Assembly: GCA_913056145.1 (NCBI GenBank)
Contig: CAJXMI010000002.1
Span: 1 to 55,187, forward strand
From: an uncultured Spiribacter sp.
Lineage (GTDB): Bacteria > Pseudomonadota > Gammaproteobacteria > Nitrococcales > Nitrococcaceae
DNA: 55,187 nt
Direction of reading: 5' to 3'
The notes beneath the pieces were generated by a model. That model ran no database searches and had not been told where the DNA came from. It worked only from the letters and a program-made list of their open reading frames with translations. A program made the translations under genes and the position numbers. Shown here one piece after another: positions 7,987 through 17,623 of the stretch. Position 1 is the stretch's first letter, and each line of letters starts with the position of its first letter.

Positions 7987-9072
7987 ATGACCAAGCGAGA
8001 ACAGGCAACGGCAAAAGGCCGCCGCGTCCACCGCCGGATCATGCTCTGGAGCATGCTGGTGATTGCCCTCGGGGCGATGATCGCGCCGCTGGGTGGCTAT
8101 CTTTTTGTCGAGATCGCAGGGGCCCAGGGGTTTGAAGAGGTAAACCCGCGCTCCGAGACAACCTGGCGCGATGTTCGCGAGGGCAACACCGGGGTCACCA
8201 CCGTCCTGGGTGATGAGACCGGAGTGCTCATCCAGAACGGTGGCGAGAACTGGCGCCAGTTGCGTAACGGCATCGTGGCCAATGTGATGCCATGGGTCCT
8301 GCTTGCCGCGCTGGTGGCAATCGTCCTGGTGTATTTCATTGGCGGCCGGCATCGCCTCGACGAGAAACCATCGGGTGCGGTGGTGCCGCGCTGGAAGCTC
8401 TGGGAGCGGGTGTTGCACTGGACAACGGCGACGCTGTTCATCCTGCTGGCCATTACCGGACTCAGTCTGTTGTTTGGCCGTGCGGTCATGATCCCGGTGA
8501 TGGGGCCGGAGGGCTTTGCCGCCTACGCCGGTGGGGCCATGAATGTCCACAACTACGTGGGGCCGGTGTTTACCCTGTGCGTGGCCGCCATGGCGCTGGC
8601 CTGGGTCTGGCATAACATCCCCACGCGCGCTGACCTCGAGTGGTTCAAGGCGGGCGGTGGCTTCCTGAAAGGCCGTCATCCCTCAGCCGGCCGCATGAAC
8701 GGTGGTGAAAAGGTCTGGTTCTGGTTCATCGTGCTGGTGGGCGGTGTGGTCTGCGCCACCGGCGTGGTCATGGACTTCCCGATCTGGGGGCAGACACGGG
8801 AGACCATGCAGCAGGCCAACCTGGTGCACGCGGTGGCGTCCATCCTCTGGATCGGGCTGTTCTTCGGCCATGCCTACATCGGCACACTCGGCACGGAAGG
8901 GGCCATTGACGGCATGAAGACCGGGTATGTGAGCGTGGAGTGGGCCAAACAGCACCACGATCTGTGGTACGAAGAGGTCAAGGATCAGGAAGTGGATGCA
9001 TCCGAGATCGGGCTGACATCCGGGGTGGCCACGACCCGCACGCCTCCCGAGAAGCCCGCGTCCACCGGGTAG
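7987..9072 (+). CDS. fdhC: Formate dehydrogenase gamma subunit, cytochrome b556
   Basis: 361 residues. Membrane cytochrome b that passes electrons from the beta subunit to quinone. An extra N-terminal membrane helix (about 17-38) and a soluble segment (about 39-97) precede the conserved four-helix core. Candidate haem ligands are in LWERVLHWTTATLF, MNVHNYVGPVF and the FFGHAYIGTLGTEGAIDGMKTGYV region, the last being a strong family signature. The start at ATG 7987 is preceded by GGGAGGA. Longer than E. coli FdnI because of the N-terminal extension, as in many FdhC-type subunits. Last gene of the operon; ends convergently, 12 bases from tsaC. Confidence 0.94.
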   Translation: MTKREQATAKGRRVHRRIMLWSMLVIALGAMIAPLGGYLFVEIAGAQGFEEVNPRSETTWRDVREGNTGVTTVLGDETGVLIQNGGENWRQLRNGIVANVMPWVLLAALVAIVLVYFIGGRHRLDEKPSGAVVPRWKLWERVLHWTTATLFILLAITGLSLLFGRAVMIPVMGPEGFAAYAGGAMNVHNYVGPVFTLCVAAMALAWVWHNIPTRADLEWFKAGGGFLKGRHPSAGRMNGGEKVWFWFIVLVGGVVCATGVVMDFPIWGQTRETMQQANLVHAVASILWIGLFFGHAYIGTLGTEGAIDGMKTGYVSVEWAKQHHDLWYEEVKDQEVDASEIGLTSGVATTRTPPEKPASTG

Positions 9073-9084
9073 CGCGATGGGCGA

Positions 9085-9657
9085 TTAGCCGGCCGCTGGA
9101 CGTAGAACGCGGCCGCTGCCGGCTTCTCTTATTTCGGAAGGCCCCCGCTGCCCGCCCAGCGGGCCGGGCCAGCGCCAGTCAAGGCGGCGGCCAAAGATGC
9201 GGGCCACCTGCCAGTCGTGTCGGCACGCCGGCCGCCCGCTCAGATTGGCGCTGGTTGACACCAGCGGCATGCCGACCCCGCGACACAGGTCGATGACCGG
9301 TTGGTGAGCGGTGACTCGCACCGCAAGCGTGTCGCGGCCGCCGGTGAGCAGGGCGGGCACGGCGGCACCCACTTTCATCACCCAGGTTACCGGCCCGGGC
9401 CAGCTGGCCTCGATGGCCTGCCGGGCAGACGGGTCGGTGGGCCACTCGACCAGCCCGTCAAGCTGATCCACGCCGGCGGCAATAACGATAAGACCCTTTT
9501 CGCTGCCACGCCCCTTGAGCGCGATCAGCCGGGCCAGCGCGGCGTGGTTGAAGGGATCGCAGCCCAGTCCGTAGACGCCCTCTGTGGGGTAGCAGCCGAT
9601 CCCGCCCGCGGCAATCCGGTCGCGAACGCGCCGCAGACGCGGGCTGTGGACGGTCAT
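9085..9657 (-). CDS. tsaC: TsaC/YrdC-family threonylcarbamoyl-AMP synthase
   Basis: 190 residues from ATG 9657, one base after the topA stop; the longer open frame would extend into topA and is rejected. Makes threonylcarbamoyl-AMP from threonine, bicarbonate and ATP for t6A37 of ANN-decoding tRNAs. Family motifs: YPTEGVYGLGCDPFN near the N-terminus, KGRGSEKGLIVIAA (the KxR-SxxK substrate loop), WPGPVTWV and STSANLSGRPAC. Length matches E. coli TsaC (190). It is the last gene of the minus-strand unit led by the LysM-like gene. Confidence 0.93.
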   Translation of the reverse strand: MTVHSPRLRRVRDRIAAGGIGCYPTEGVYGLGCDPFNHAALARLIALKGRGSEKGLIVIAAGVDQLDGLVEWPTDPSARQAIEASWPGPVTWVMKVGAAVPALLTGGRDTLAVRVTAHQPVIDLCRGVGMPLVSTSANLSGRPACRHDWQVARIFGRRLDWRWPGPLGGQRGPSEIREAGSGRVLRPAAG

Positions 9658-9658
9658 G

Positions 9659-12067
9659 TCAGCTGCCCGATGAGCGTTTGCGACCGCCGCCGGCAGACTT
9701 GCTGCCACCCGCGGCCTTTTTGCGGCTGCCGCCGCGGCCCTTGGGTTCGGGCGCCTCGTCAATCAGGGTCTGACACTGCTCGCGCGTGAGCTCGGCGGCA
9801 TCCTGCTCCTTGGGTACGCGGGCGCGCTTGCGGCCGTCGGTCACATAGGGGCCGAAACGGCCTTTCATCACCGTCAGCGCGCCATCGTCAAAGCGCTGAA
9901 TGGTCCGCTTTTCGATGTTTTCCTTCTTTTCGCGAACCCGCTCAAGCGCCTGCTCGCGGTCGATCGTGTAGGGATCGTCGTCTTTTTTGAGCGATGCAAA
10001 CTGATCGCCAAAGCGCACATACGGCCCAAAGCGGCCGATATTGACACTGAGGGGCTCGCCATCGGGCGATACGCCCAGGTCGCGGGGCAGCGTAAACAAC
10101 GCGAGGGCCTCGTCGAGCTGGATGGTCTCGATGCTCTGACCGGGCCGAAGGCTGGCAAATCGGGGCTTTTCCTCGTCTTCGCGGGTGCCGATCTGCGCAA
10201 ACGGGCCGTAGCGGCCAAGCCGGGCGCTGACCGGGCGGCCCGACTCGGGATCGGTCCCCAGCTCGCGCGCCTTCATGACGTCACTGCGGGCGACCTGCTG
10301 TTTTTCCTCGACGCGCTCGTGGAAGGGCTCCCAGAACTCACGCAGGATGGGCACCCAGTCATTCTCGCCACGCGAAATGGCATCGAGCCGGTCCTCGAGG
10401 CGCGCCGTAAACTCGTAGTCGACATAGCGGTCGAAATGCTCGGTGAGAAAGCGCGTGACCACCCGCCCCGTGTCGGTGGGCGTGAAGCGCCGATTGTCGA
10501 GCGTGACGTAGTTGCGCGCCTGCAGCGTCGAGATGATGGCGGCATAGGTAGACGGACGGCCTATGCCATATTCCTCGAGCGTCCGGACCAGGCTGGCCTC
10601 GGAATAGCGCGGCGGCGGCTCGGTGAAATGCTGCTCGGGCCGCAGCGCGAGCAGTGGCACGCGATCGCCCTCGGCAAGCGGCGGCAGAATCCGCTCATTG
10701 GAGTCGCCGGCGCTGTCATCCTGGCCTTCCTGATAGACCGCCATGAAGCCCGGATCACGGACCGTGGAACCGGTGGCCCGGAAGCTCGCGACATCGCCGG
10801 CCGCCAGATCAACCGCCACCGTGTCGATGGTGGCATGGATCATCTGGCAGGCAACCGTGCGCTTCCAGATCAAATCGTAGAGCCGGAACTGATCGTCGGA
10901 CAGATACCCCTTGAGCTGGCCCGGATGGCGGGCGGCATCGGTGGGCCGAATGCCTTCGTGGGCCTCCTGGGCGTTCTTGGCCCGGGTGCGATACTGATGC
11001 GGCTGCCCGGGGAGCTTTTCGGGCCCGAAGCGCTCCTCGATGACCCCCCGCAGTGCCTGGATCGCCTCCTGCGAGAGATTGACCGAGTCGGTTCGCATGT
11101 AGGTGATAAGCCCTACCGTGCCGTTGCCAATGTCGACACCCTCGTAGAGCTGCTGGGCGATGCGCATGGTCTGCTGTGCCGAAAAGCGCAGTTTGCGTGA
11201 GGCCTCCTGCTGCAGTGTCGAGGTGATGAACGGCGCAGACGGGTTGCGACGCCGCTGCTTTTTCTCGACCTGAGTGACGAGCAACTCGCCGCGGCCCGAC
11301 TCGGGCAGTGGCTCACCGAGCGGTGCCTGGCCATCCGCCCCGGCCGCCGCCAGGATGCGCTGGCCGGCCGTCTGTGCCGTGTCGCCATCGGTAATGGTGA
11401 ACTGCTCAACCTTGCTGCCATCGAGCTGCTGCAGCCGGCCGGTGAAGCCCTGGCCCTCACGCTGCAGGTCGGCCTCGACGCTCCAGTACTCGCGGGGCAC
11501 AAAGGCCTCGATCTCCTGCTCGCGCTCAACGATGAGGCGCAGCGCCGGTGACTGCACGCGCCCGGCTGACAGGCCACTCGTTATCTTGCGCCACAGCAGG
11601 GGCGAGAGGTTGAAGCCCACCAGGTAGTCGAGCGCACGTCGCGCCTGCTGCGCATTGACCAGGTCGGTGGACAGCCCCCGCGGATGGTCGATGGCCTCGC
11701 GAATGGCGCCCTTGGTGATCTCATAGAAAACCACCCGATGCACGGGCTTGTCATTGAGCACCTTGCGCTCACGCAGCAACTCGAGCAGATGCCAGGAAAT
11801 GGCCTCGCCTTCGCGATCGGGGTCAGTGGCCAGATACACCGCATCGGCTTTTTTGGTGGCCTTGGCGATCGCATCGACCTGCTTGGCGTTGCGCTCGACC
11901 ACCGTGTAGTGCATGGAGAAGTCGTGCTCGGGGTCAACGGCGCCCTCACGCGCCTCCAGGTCGCGCACATGGCCGTACGAGGCCATGACCTCGAAGTCGT
12001 TTCCGAGGTATTTGTTGATGGTGCGCGCCTTGGCCGGCGACTCCACGATGACAAGGTTTGTGGTCAT
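9659..12067 (-). CDS. topA: DNA topoisomerase I (type IA)
   Basis: 802 residues. Relaxes negative supercoils by single-strand passage. TOPRIM motifs VESPAKA (8-14) and DPDREGE (82-88); catalytic Tyr323 in GLITYMRTDSVNLS. The C-terminus carries GRYGPF / GRFGPY topoisomerase C-terminal repeats (for example near 10025-10060 and 9845-9860) and then a Lys/Gly/Ser-rich basic tail. No tetracysteine zinc fingers of the E. coli kind are present, and the protein is about 60 residues shorter than E. coli TopA. It lies 6 bases after smg, as in many gammaproteobacteria. Confidence 0.97.
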   Translation of the reverse strand: MTTNLVIVESPAKARTINKYLGNDFEVMASYGHVRDLEAREGAVDPEHDFSMHYTVVERNAKQVDAIAKATKKADAVYLATDPDREGEAISWHLLELLRERKVLNDKPVHRVVFYEITKGAIREAIDHPRGLSTDLVNAQQARRALDYLVGFNLSPLLWRKITSGLSAGRVQSPALRLIVEREQEIEAFVPREYWSVEADLQREGQGFTGRLQQLDGSKVEQFTITDGDTAQTAGQRILAAAGADGQAPLGEPLPESGRGELLVTQVEKKQRRRNPSAPFITSTLQQEASRKLRFSAQQTMRIAQQLYEGVDIGNGTVGLITYMRTDSVNLSQEAIQALRGVIEERFGPEKLPGQPHQYRTRAKNAQEAHEGIRPTDAARHPGQLKGYLSDDQFRLYDLIWKRTVACQMIHATIDTVAVDLAAGDVASFRATGSTVRDPGFMAVYQEGQDDSAGDSNERILPPLAEGDRVPLLALRPEQHFTEPPPRYSEASLVRTLEEYGIGRPSTYAAIISTLQARNYVTLDNRRFTPTDTGRVVTRFLTEHFDRYVDYEFTARLEDRLDAISRGENDWVPILREFWEPFHERVEEKQQVARSDVMKARELGTDPESGRPVSARLGRYGPFAQIGTREDEEKPRFASLRPGQSIETIQLDEALALFTLPRDLGVSPDGEPLSVNIGRFGPYVRFGDQFASLKKDDDPYTIDREQALERVREKKENIEKRTIQRFDDGALTVMKGRFGPYVTDGRKRARVPKEQDAAELTREQCQTLIDEAPEPKGRGGSRKKAAGGSKSAGGGRKRSSGS

Positions 12068-12073
12068 GAACGT

Positions 12074-12547
12074 TCAGTGCGTGAGTCGATTGGGGTTGTC
12101 GAACAGAAGATTCTCCATCCAGGCGCAGGCCTCTTCCTGACCCGGACGGCTGAAGAGCACCATAAGGACCACCCACTTCAGCTTGTCGAGGTCGATGTCA
12201 CCATCCTCGAGGGCCATCAGACGATCGATGGCTACCTCGCGGTTGGTCGGTGTCAGAATCCCGCCCTGCTCCAGAAACATCAGAAAGCCGCGGCACTCGG
12301 TGTCGAGCTGATGGGTTTCATCCTCGGTGAACACGCGGGTTGCCGGGAGGCGGTCACCCCCGGGGGGCAGCTCGCGTGTCTGCGCCAGTTCGTCGATCCA
12401 GGTGAGTGCCTTGCCAATCTCCGACCGGGTAAAGCCGGCATCGAGCAGATCGGCCTCGATCTGCGCGCGGTCAGGATCGGACTCGACGGCATCATGGAAG
12501 TAGTGCTCGAACAGGTACATCAGGATGTCGAAGACGTTTTCTTTCAT
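12074..12547 (-). CDS. smg: Smg family protein (DUF494)
   Basis: 157 residues. Begins MKENVFDILMYLFEHYF, a very conserved Smg N-terminus, and ends ENLLFDNPNRLTH. The family is cytoplasmic, helical and of unknown function, always close to dprA and topA. Its ATG (12547) overlaps the dprA stop by four bases. Length equals that of E. coli Smg (157). Confidence 0.93.
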   Translation of the reverse strand: MKENVFDILMYLFEHYFHDAVESDPDRAQIEADLLDAGFTRSEIGKALTWIDELAQTRELPPGGDRLPATRVFTEDETHQLDTECRGFLMFLEQGGILTPTNREVAIDRLMALEDGDIDLDKLKWVVLMVLFSRPGQEEACAWMENLLFDNPNRLTH

Positions 12548-13713
12548 CCGCCTGTCCGGTTGTCCGCTCGCATGTATCGGCCGCCGTTGCAGGGCGTTAC
12601 ATAGCCCTTTAGTTCCAGGCTCAGGAGCATGGAGGAAAGGATATCAGCCGTCAATCCGACCCGTTCGGCCAGCCGGTCGAAGCTGATCGGGTCATGGCCC
12701 ATCTCCTTTAGTACCTTTTGATAGTCGGCATCGAGGGCCTCCGCGGGGGCATCGCCCGTGTCCGTCGACGTGGCGTTGGCTGCCCCGACAGCAGGTCCGG
12801 CATCGGGTAGCTCAAGCGTTAACGCATCGGCGAGCGAGCGGAGTTCCTCGACAACGTGATCGGCGGTCTCGACCAGGCGGGCGCCATTGCGAATCAGCCG
12901 ATGGCAGCCACGTGCAACCGGGTTGTGGATGGAGCCCGGCAGCGCAAGCGCCTCGCGGCCCTGCTCGAGCGCCGCGTAGGCCGTGGACAGCGCGCCGCTC
13001 TTGAGGCCCGCTTCGATGACCAGCACCCCCAGGGACAGGCCGCTGATCAGGCGATTGCGCCGAGGGAACAGACCGCGGACAACGGGCGTGCCGGTGGGCA
13101 TTTCCGTGACAACGGCGCCGGCGGCCGCGATCTCATGTGCCAGCGCTTGATTTTCGCGCGGGTACAGCCGATCGGGCCCGGTGGCCATGACCGCAATCGT
13201 CTGTCCGCCTGCCGCGAGTGCCCCCTGATGCGCCTCGGCATCGATCCCGAGCGCGAGGCCGCTGGTGATGGTGAGGCCCGTGGCGGCCAGGTGGGCGGCA
13301 AAGTCGCCGGCACTGTGCAGACCGCCCGGGGTGGCATGACGTGAGCCCACGATGGCCAGCTGCGGTGTGGCAAGGGCCGCAAGATCGCCGCGCACGAATA
13401 ACACGGGCGGCGGGTCGGCGATTCTGGCAAGGCTTGCGGGATAGTTGGGCTGGTCCAGCGTGACAATGTGGCGGTCGTCGGCGTCGGCCTGCCAGGCCAG
13501 ATCGGCCTCCACACCGGCCTGTACCGACTCGCGGCCGCGTGGCGCCTGGACAATCGGCGGGCGGATGCCCTTGCGTTGGCGATGGGCTTCGCTGGCATCC
13601 AGAAAGGCCGCGGGCGAGTCGTAGTGTCGCCGTATCTCGGCCGCGGCGGACGGCCCGATGCCTGGCAGCCGAACCAGCGTGAGCCAGTCGCGCAGGGTCT
13701 GCTCAGTGGCCAT
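12544..13713 (-). CDS. dprA: DNA-processing protein DprA
   Basis: 389 residues from ATG 13713 (MATEQTLRDWL). Loads RecA onto incoming single-stranded DNA in natural transformation. An N-terminal helix-hairpin region (LVRLPGIGPSAAAEIRRHY) is followed by the Rossmann-like DprA domain with IVGSRHATPGG, SGLALGIDAEAHQGAL, GPDRLYPREN and FPRRNRLISGLS, then a C-terminal winged-helix region (about 325-385). An in-frame ATG nine codons upstream has no ribosome site. It overlaps the LysM-like gene by 11 bases and smg by 4. Confidence 0.94.
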   Translation of the reverse strand: MATEQTLRDWLTLVRLPGIGPSAAAEIRRHYDSPAAFLDASEAHRQRKGIRPPIVQAPRGRESVQAGVEADLAWQADADDRHIVTLDQPNYPASLARIADPPPVLFVRGDLAALATPQLAIVGSRHATPGGLHSAGDFAAHLAATGLTITSGLALGIDAEAHQGALAAGGQTIAVMATGPDRLYPRENQALAHEIAAAGAVVTEMPTGTPVVRGLFPRRNRLISGLSLGVLVIEAGLKSGALSTAYAALEQGREALALPGSIHNPVARGCHRLIRNGARLVETADHVVEELRSLADALTLELPDAGPAVGAANATSTDTGDAPAEALDADYQKVLKEMGHDPISFDRLAERVGLTADILSSMLLSLELKGYVTPCNGGRYMRADNRTGG

Positions 13714-14140
13714 CGGGCAATCCGGCAGGCTCCATCGCAAGCAGATAGTCGCCCGGGCGAATCTCGCGGCGCGCCCGCTCGATCCGCAGGGTTGCCGGCT
13801 CTCCCCGGTTGATGACGCGCGCCTCGCCCAAAATCAGGGTGCCGCGACCGAGCGGGCGGGATGACGCCGGCGCCCGCAGGGCAACCCCGGGGCGCACCAG
13901 GTAGTAGCGCTGCGCATCACGCCCGACCAGGCTGGCGGCATAGAGGGTATCGCCAGTGCCCAGCAGATGCCGTCCCTCAGCGCCGGCGAGCACCCGCGGC
14001 AGCTCTGCATCGGCCGGGAATACAACCGGCGGCGCCGCCGTTGCCGGGGTGGCCAGCGCACCCGGCAGCAGCACGGGAGCAAGGGCAAGGAAGAGAACCG
14101 CCAGCGCCAGCCGCGGCGCCAAAATAGAGTGAAAAGGCAT
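13703..14140 (-). CDS. LysM-family exported protein lacking the LysM domain
   Basis: 145 residues from ATG 14140, preceded by AGGGA. The signal peptide (about 1-35) is followed directly by the segment RVLAGAEGRHLLGTGDTLYA and GEARVINRGEPATLRIERARREIRPGDYLL. These match the C-terminal half of the LysM proteins normally encoded upstream of dprA; those are about 340 residues with an N-terminal LysM. Here no LysM repeat is present, so this is a shortened variant or an internal deletion. Exported to the periplasm. Its role is presumably cell-wall related by family, but without LysM peptidoglycan binding is doubtful. Confidence 0.7.
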   Translation of the reverse strand: MPFHSILAPRLALAVLFLALAPVLLPGALATPATAAPPVVFPADAELPRVLAGAEGRHLLGTGDTLYAASLVGRDAQRYYLVRPGVALRAPASSRPLGRGTLILGEARVINRGEPATLRIERARREIRPGDYLLAMEPAGLPDGH

Positions 14141-14193
14141 AAGACATCCCTGTCGCATCAGCGGGTTGGTGGCCGGTCTGGCACCGGCGCGGG

Positions 14194-14199
14194 TATAAT
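14194..14199 (+). promoter_or_regulatory. Candidate -10 box (TATAAT) upstream of def
   Basis: A perfect TATAAT in the 122-bp divergent gap between the LysM-like gene (minus) and def (plus). No convincing -35 is found at 16-18 bp, so this is a partial promoter call. It would give a leader of about 57 bases for the def-fmt-rsmB operon. Confidence 0.35.
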
Positions 14200-14262
14200 C
14201 ACGCTACATTCAACGATTCCGAGGCTAGCAGCGGCTCGCCGCGCGCCTCAACGGACGCACCA

Positions 14263-14796
14263 ATGGCAAAGCGCGAAATCCTGCAGTATCCCGACCGCCG
14301 GCTGCGAACGCCGGCGCGAGCGGTCGATGTTATCGACGAGCGCATCCAGGCGCTCATCGATGACATGTTCGAGACCATGTACGACGCCCCCGGCATCGGC
14401 CTGGCGGCCACGCAGATCGATGTGCATGAGCGCATCGTGGTCATCGACATCAGCGAAGACGGCAGCGCACCCCGCGTGCTCATCAATCCCGAGATCCTCG
14501 AGCGCGCCAGCGAGTGCGATGTGGCCGAAGAGGGCTGCCTGTCCATTCCCGGCTATGCCGACGATGTCGAACGCCCGGAGCGTGTGCGGATCCGCGCGCT
14601 CGATCGCGACGGGACCTCGACCGAGATCGAGGCCGAGGGCCTGCTTGCCCGCTGCATCCAGCACGAGGTGGATCACCTCGACGGGCGGCTGTTCATTGAC
14701 TATCTCTCCGAGCTCAAGCGCAAGCGCCTGCGGCGGCGCTATGAAAAGGCCGCGCGCCAGCGTACCGGGCAGACGCTCGGCACGGACGCCGGCTGA
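14263..14796 (+). CDS. def: Peptide deformylase
   Basis: 177 residues. Removes the formyl group from nascent N-terminal fMet, using a metal (Fe2+). All three motifs are present: GIGLAATQ (44-51), EGCLSIPG (Cys92 metal ligand) and QHEVDHLDG (HEVDH 134-138, with two His ligands and the catalytic Glu). Start [11 protein letters not shown] is typical. It opens an operon with fmt 17 bases downstream; the two act in sequence in the formylation cycle. Confidence 0.97.
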   Translation: MAKREILQYPDRRLRTPARAVDVIDERIQALIDDMFETMYDAPGIGLAATQIDVHERIVVIDISEDGSAPRVLINPEILERASECDVAEEGCLSIPGYADDVERPERVRIRALDRDGTSTEIEAEGLLARCIQHEVDHLDGRLFIDYLSELKRKRLRRRYEKAARQRTGQTLGTDAG

Positions 14797-14813
14797 GCCC
14801 CTCCGGAGCGGCC

Positions 14814-15779
14814 ATGCTGCGTGTCGTCTATGCGGGGACGCCGGATTTTGCCGTGCCGGCGCTGGAGGCCCTCCTGCGCGGCCCGCACACGGTGGTGGCG
14901 GTCTACACCCAGCCGGATCGACCGGCAGGCCGGGGCCGACGGTTGCGCCCTTCTCCCATCAAGCAGCGCGCCCTCGAGGCGGATATCCCGGTCGCGCAGC
15001 CGGTCGATTTCAAGGACCCGGACTCGGTAGCCACGCTGGCCGCCCTGGCGCCCGACGTACTGGTGGTGGCGGCCTACGGACTGATCCTGCCGCAGGCGGT
15101 GCTCGACGTGCCGCGCCTGGGAGCGCTCAATATCCATGCCTCGCTGCTGCCACGCTGGCGTGGCGCGGCACCTATCCAGCGGGCCATCCAGGCCGGTGAT
15201 CGCAACACGGGGGTCTGCCTTATGGAAATGGCCGCGGGACTGGATACGGGGCCGGTCGTGGCCTGTCGCGCCACGCCGATCGGGCCCGAGGACACCGGCG
15301 GGCGTCTGCATGACCGCCTTGCAACGCTGGGGGCACAACTGCTGACCGATGCGCTGGATGACTGGGCGGCGGGTGCCCTGCCGGCAACGCCGCAGCCGGC
15401 TGACGGGGTCACGTATGCCGCCCGCATTACCACCGCCGAGGCGCATGTCGACTGGACAATGCCGGCCGCTGATCTGGCACGCCGCGTGCGCGCCTTCAAT
15501 CCCTGGCCCGTGGTGCGTTGCGAGCATCGTGGCGAGCCGCTGCGGATTTGGGCCGCCGAGGCCCTCGACAGTGCCTCCGCGGCCAGCGCGCCGCCGCCCG
15601 GCCGATCCGCCGATCCCCGGCCGGGCACCGTGCTGGCTACGGGCGCGGCGGGCATTGATGTGTCGACCGGACATGGCCGACTGCGGCTGCTGCAGGTGCA
15701 GGTCCCGGGTGGGCGTGCCCAGGCAGCGGCCGACTTTTTGCGGGGGCATGCCGTCGATGTCGGCGAAGTCCTCGGCTGA
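14814..15779 (+). CDS. fmt: Methionyl-tRNA formyltransferase
   Basis: 321 residues. Transfers formyl from 10-formyl-THF to Met-tRNAi. N-terminal formyltransferase domain with FAGTP-like [25 protein letters not shown] (110-117 core) and the catalytic Asp144 in MAAGLDTGP; the C-terminal OB-like domain starts near residue 205. A Ser/Ala/Pro-rich linker around 255-270 is slightly longer than usual. The 3' end overlaps the rsmB start. Confidence 0.96.
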   Translation: MLRVVYAGTPDFAVPALEALLRGPHTVVAVYTQPDRPAGRGRRLRPSPIKQRALEADIPVAQPVDFKDPDSVATLAALAPDVLVVAAYGLILPQAVLDVPRLGALNIHASLLPRWRGAAPIQRAIQAGDRNTGVCLMEMAAGLDTGPVVACRATPIGPEDTGGRLHDRLATLGAQLLTDALDDWAAGALPATPQPADGVTYAARITTAEAHVDWTMPAADLARRVRAFNPWPVVRCEHRGEPLRIWAAEALDSASAASAPPPGRSADPRPGTVLATGAAGIDVSTGHGRLRLLQVQVPGGRAQAAADFLRGHAVDVGEVLG

Positions 15780-17076
15780 TCCCCGCAACCCGCGCGCCGC
15801 CGCTCTGCAGGTCCTGCTGACGGTGTTGCGCGACCAGCGCTCACTCGATGCCGCGATCGAGGCGCATGAGGCGGCGCTGCCGGAGGCGCGTGATCGCGCC
15901 CTGTGTCGGGCTCTGGCCTATGGCGTGCTGCGGCATCACCGGCGTCTGGGAGCCCTTCGTGATCAGCTGCTGCGCTCGCCGCTGCGGCGTCGTGATCAGG
16001 ATGTTGCGCTTACGGTCGAGCTGGGCCTTTTGCAGCTGCTCGACATGGAGGTGGCCCCGCATGCCGCCGTCTCCGAGACCGTCACCCTGGCACGGCAGAC
16101 GGGCAAACCGTGGGCGGGCCGGCTCGTGAACGCCCTGCTTCGGCGCTTTCAACGTGAGCAGGCGCAATGCCTGGCCGCCGTTGATAGCGACCCGGCGGTG
16201 CGGCATTCGGTACCCGACTGGCTCGCAGGGTGCCTGCGCGCCGACTGGCCGGCCGACTGGGAGTCGCTGCTGGCTCGGCAAAACTGCCGTGCGCCCATGA
16301 CCCTTCGGGTCAATCGGCGCCGGGCCCGGCCCGATCAGGTTGCTGCCCAGCTGGCCGCACAGGGCTCTGCGGCGGCCGGCCAGCCGGGCGCGCCTGATGC
16401 GCTGGTGCTGGAGCAACCGCTGGCAATCGGACAGTTGCCCGGTTTTGCCGAGGGGGCCGTGTCTGTCCAGGATGTCGCCGCGCAGTTTGCCGCTCCGCTG
16501 CTGGCCGCGCAGGATGGCGACCGCGTTCTCGATGCCTGCGCGGCGCCGGGGGGCAAGGCAGCGCACATCCTCGAGCAGGCGGATGTCTCGTTGCTGGCCC
16601 TTGATCGCGATGCGTCCCGGCTCGAGGCCGTTGGTGCCACGCTCGAGCGGCTTGGTCTCAAGGCGGACTGCGAGGCCGCCGATGCCGCTGATGTCGGGGC
16701 CTGGTGGGATGGCCGGGCATTTGATCGCATCCTGCTGGATGCCCCCTGTTCGGGCACCGGTGTGATCCGGCGCCACCCCGATATCAAGTGGCTGCGCCGG
16801 GCCGACGACATCGCGCGTTTGCAGGCGGGTCAGAAGCGGTTGCTGGCCGCGCTCTGGCCGCTACTCGCACCGGGGGGGCGTCTGGTCTATGCCACCTGTT
16901 CCATTCTTGCGGCCGAGAACGAGGCCGTCGTTGCGGCGTTCATGGCCGACCGCGCCGATGCCCACGCCGTGATGCCTGATCTTCCCGTGGGCCGGGCGGT
17001 CGGTTACGGTCGACAGATCCTCACCGGCGACTCGGCGGTCGATGGCTTTTACTATGCCTGTCTGGAAAAGCGCTAA
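15748..17076 (+). CDS. rsmB: 16S rRNA m5C967 methyltransferase RsmB
   Basis: 442 residues from ATG 15748 (15757 is an alternative two codons on). SAM-dependent methylation of C967 in 16S rRNA. An N-terminal NusB-like domain ([14 protein letters not shown], about 15-140) is followed by the Rossmann methyltransferase: [31 protein letters not shown] with Cys334, and ATCSI with catalytic Cys384. Overlaps fmt by 32 bases and the DUF4390 gene by a few codons, so it is read in the same operon. Confidence 0.95.
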   Translation: MPSMSAKSSADPRNPRAAALQVLLTVLRDQRSLDAAIEAHEAALPEARDRALCRALAYGVLRHHRRLGALRDQLLRSPLRRRDQDVALTVELGLLQLLDMEVAPHAAVSETVTLARQTGKPWAGRLVNALLRRFQREQAQCLAAVDSDPAVRHSVPDWLAGCLRADWPADWESLLARQNCRAPMTLRVNRRRARPDQVAAQLAAQGSAAAGQPGAPDALVLEQPLAIGQLPGFAEGAVSVQDVAAQFAAPLLAAQDGDRVLDACAAPGGKAAHILEQADVSLLALDRDASRLEAVGATLERLGLKADCEAADAADVGAWWDGRAFDRILLDAPCSGTGVIRRHPDIKWLRRADDIARLQAGQKRLLAALWPLLAPGGRLVYATCSILAAENEAVVAAFMADRADAHAVMPDLPVGRAVGYGRQILTGDSAVDGFYYACLEKR

Positions 17077-17623
17077 ACGCTCCCTTGCCGCATTGCTCAT
17101 GCTGCTGCTTGCAACGGCGGCTGGCGCACAGTCCGGCGGGTTTGAGGTGAATGCGCTTGAGGGGCGGTTCGACGCCGGCCTGCTGCTTGCCGATGCCCGC
17201 ATCGACTATCGCCTGAGCAGTACGGCCCGGGAGGCGCTGGAGAACGGCGTGCCACTCACCATTGCCCAGGATCTGCGGCTGGAGCGTCCGCGCTGGTGGT
17301 GGCGCAACGCCCGGGTGGTGGCGCATGAGCGCCGCTACCGGCTGCAGTATCACGCCATGAGTCGGCGCTACGTGCTGACCTGGCTTGCGACCGGCGAGAG
17401 CCGCAGCTATCGCAGCCTCGATGCCCTGACGGCCCGGCTGGGTCGCATCGAGGGCTGGCCGGTGGTCCGCCAGGAGCGGCTGAACGCCGATCGGCGCTAT
17501 CGCCTGATGCTGTCCACCGCGCTGGAGGTGGAGGCACTCCCGCGGCTGCTGCGCACGGTGGCCTATGTGGAGGCCGGCTGGCAGCTTGCCAGCAACACCC
17601 GGCGCGTCGAGGTGCAGCCATGA
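17054..17623 (+). CDS. DUF4390 exported protein
   Basis: 189 residues from ATG 17054; ATG 17042, four codons earlier, is an alternative, and both overlap the rsmB end. A clean signal peptide ends at AAGAQS. The mature part is a beta-rich DUF4390-type domain (INYRLS-like DYRLSSTAREAL, HERRYRLQYHAMSRRYVL, and a final VAYVEAGWQL). The gene sits between rsmB and ntrY in many gammaproteobacteria and overlaps ntrY by four bases (ATGA). Function unknown; periplasmic, perhaps linked to the NtrY sensor by context only. Confidence 0.82.
   Translation: MPVWKSAKRSLAALLMLLLATAAGAQSGGFEVNALEGRFDAGLLLADARIDYRLSSTAREALENGVPLTIAQDLRLERPRWWWRNARVVAHERRYRLQYHAMSRRYVLTWLATGESRSYRSLDALTARLGRIEGWPVVRQERLNADRRYRLMLSTALEVEALPRLLRTVAYVEAGWQLASNTRRVEVQP

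Noticed and set aside
9087-9124. AGCCGGC ... GCCGGCT inverted repeat after fdhC as an intrinsic terminator
   Set aside because: The arms lie inside the tsaC coding region, the loop is long and no U-tract follows.
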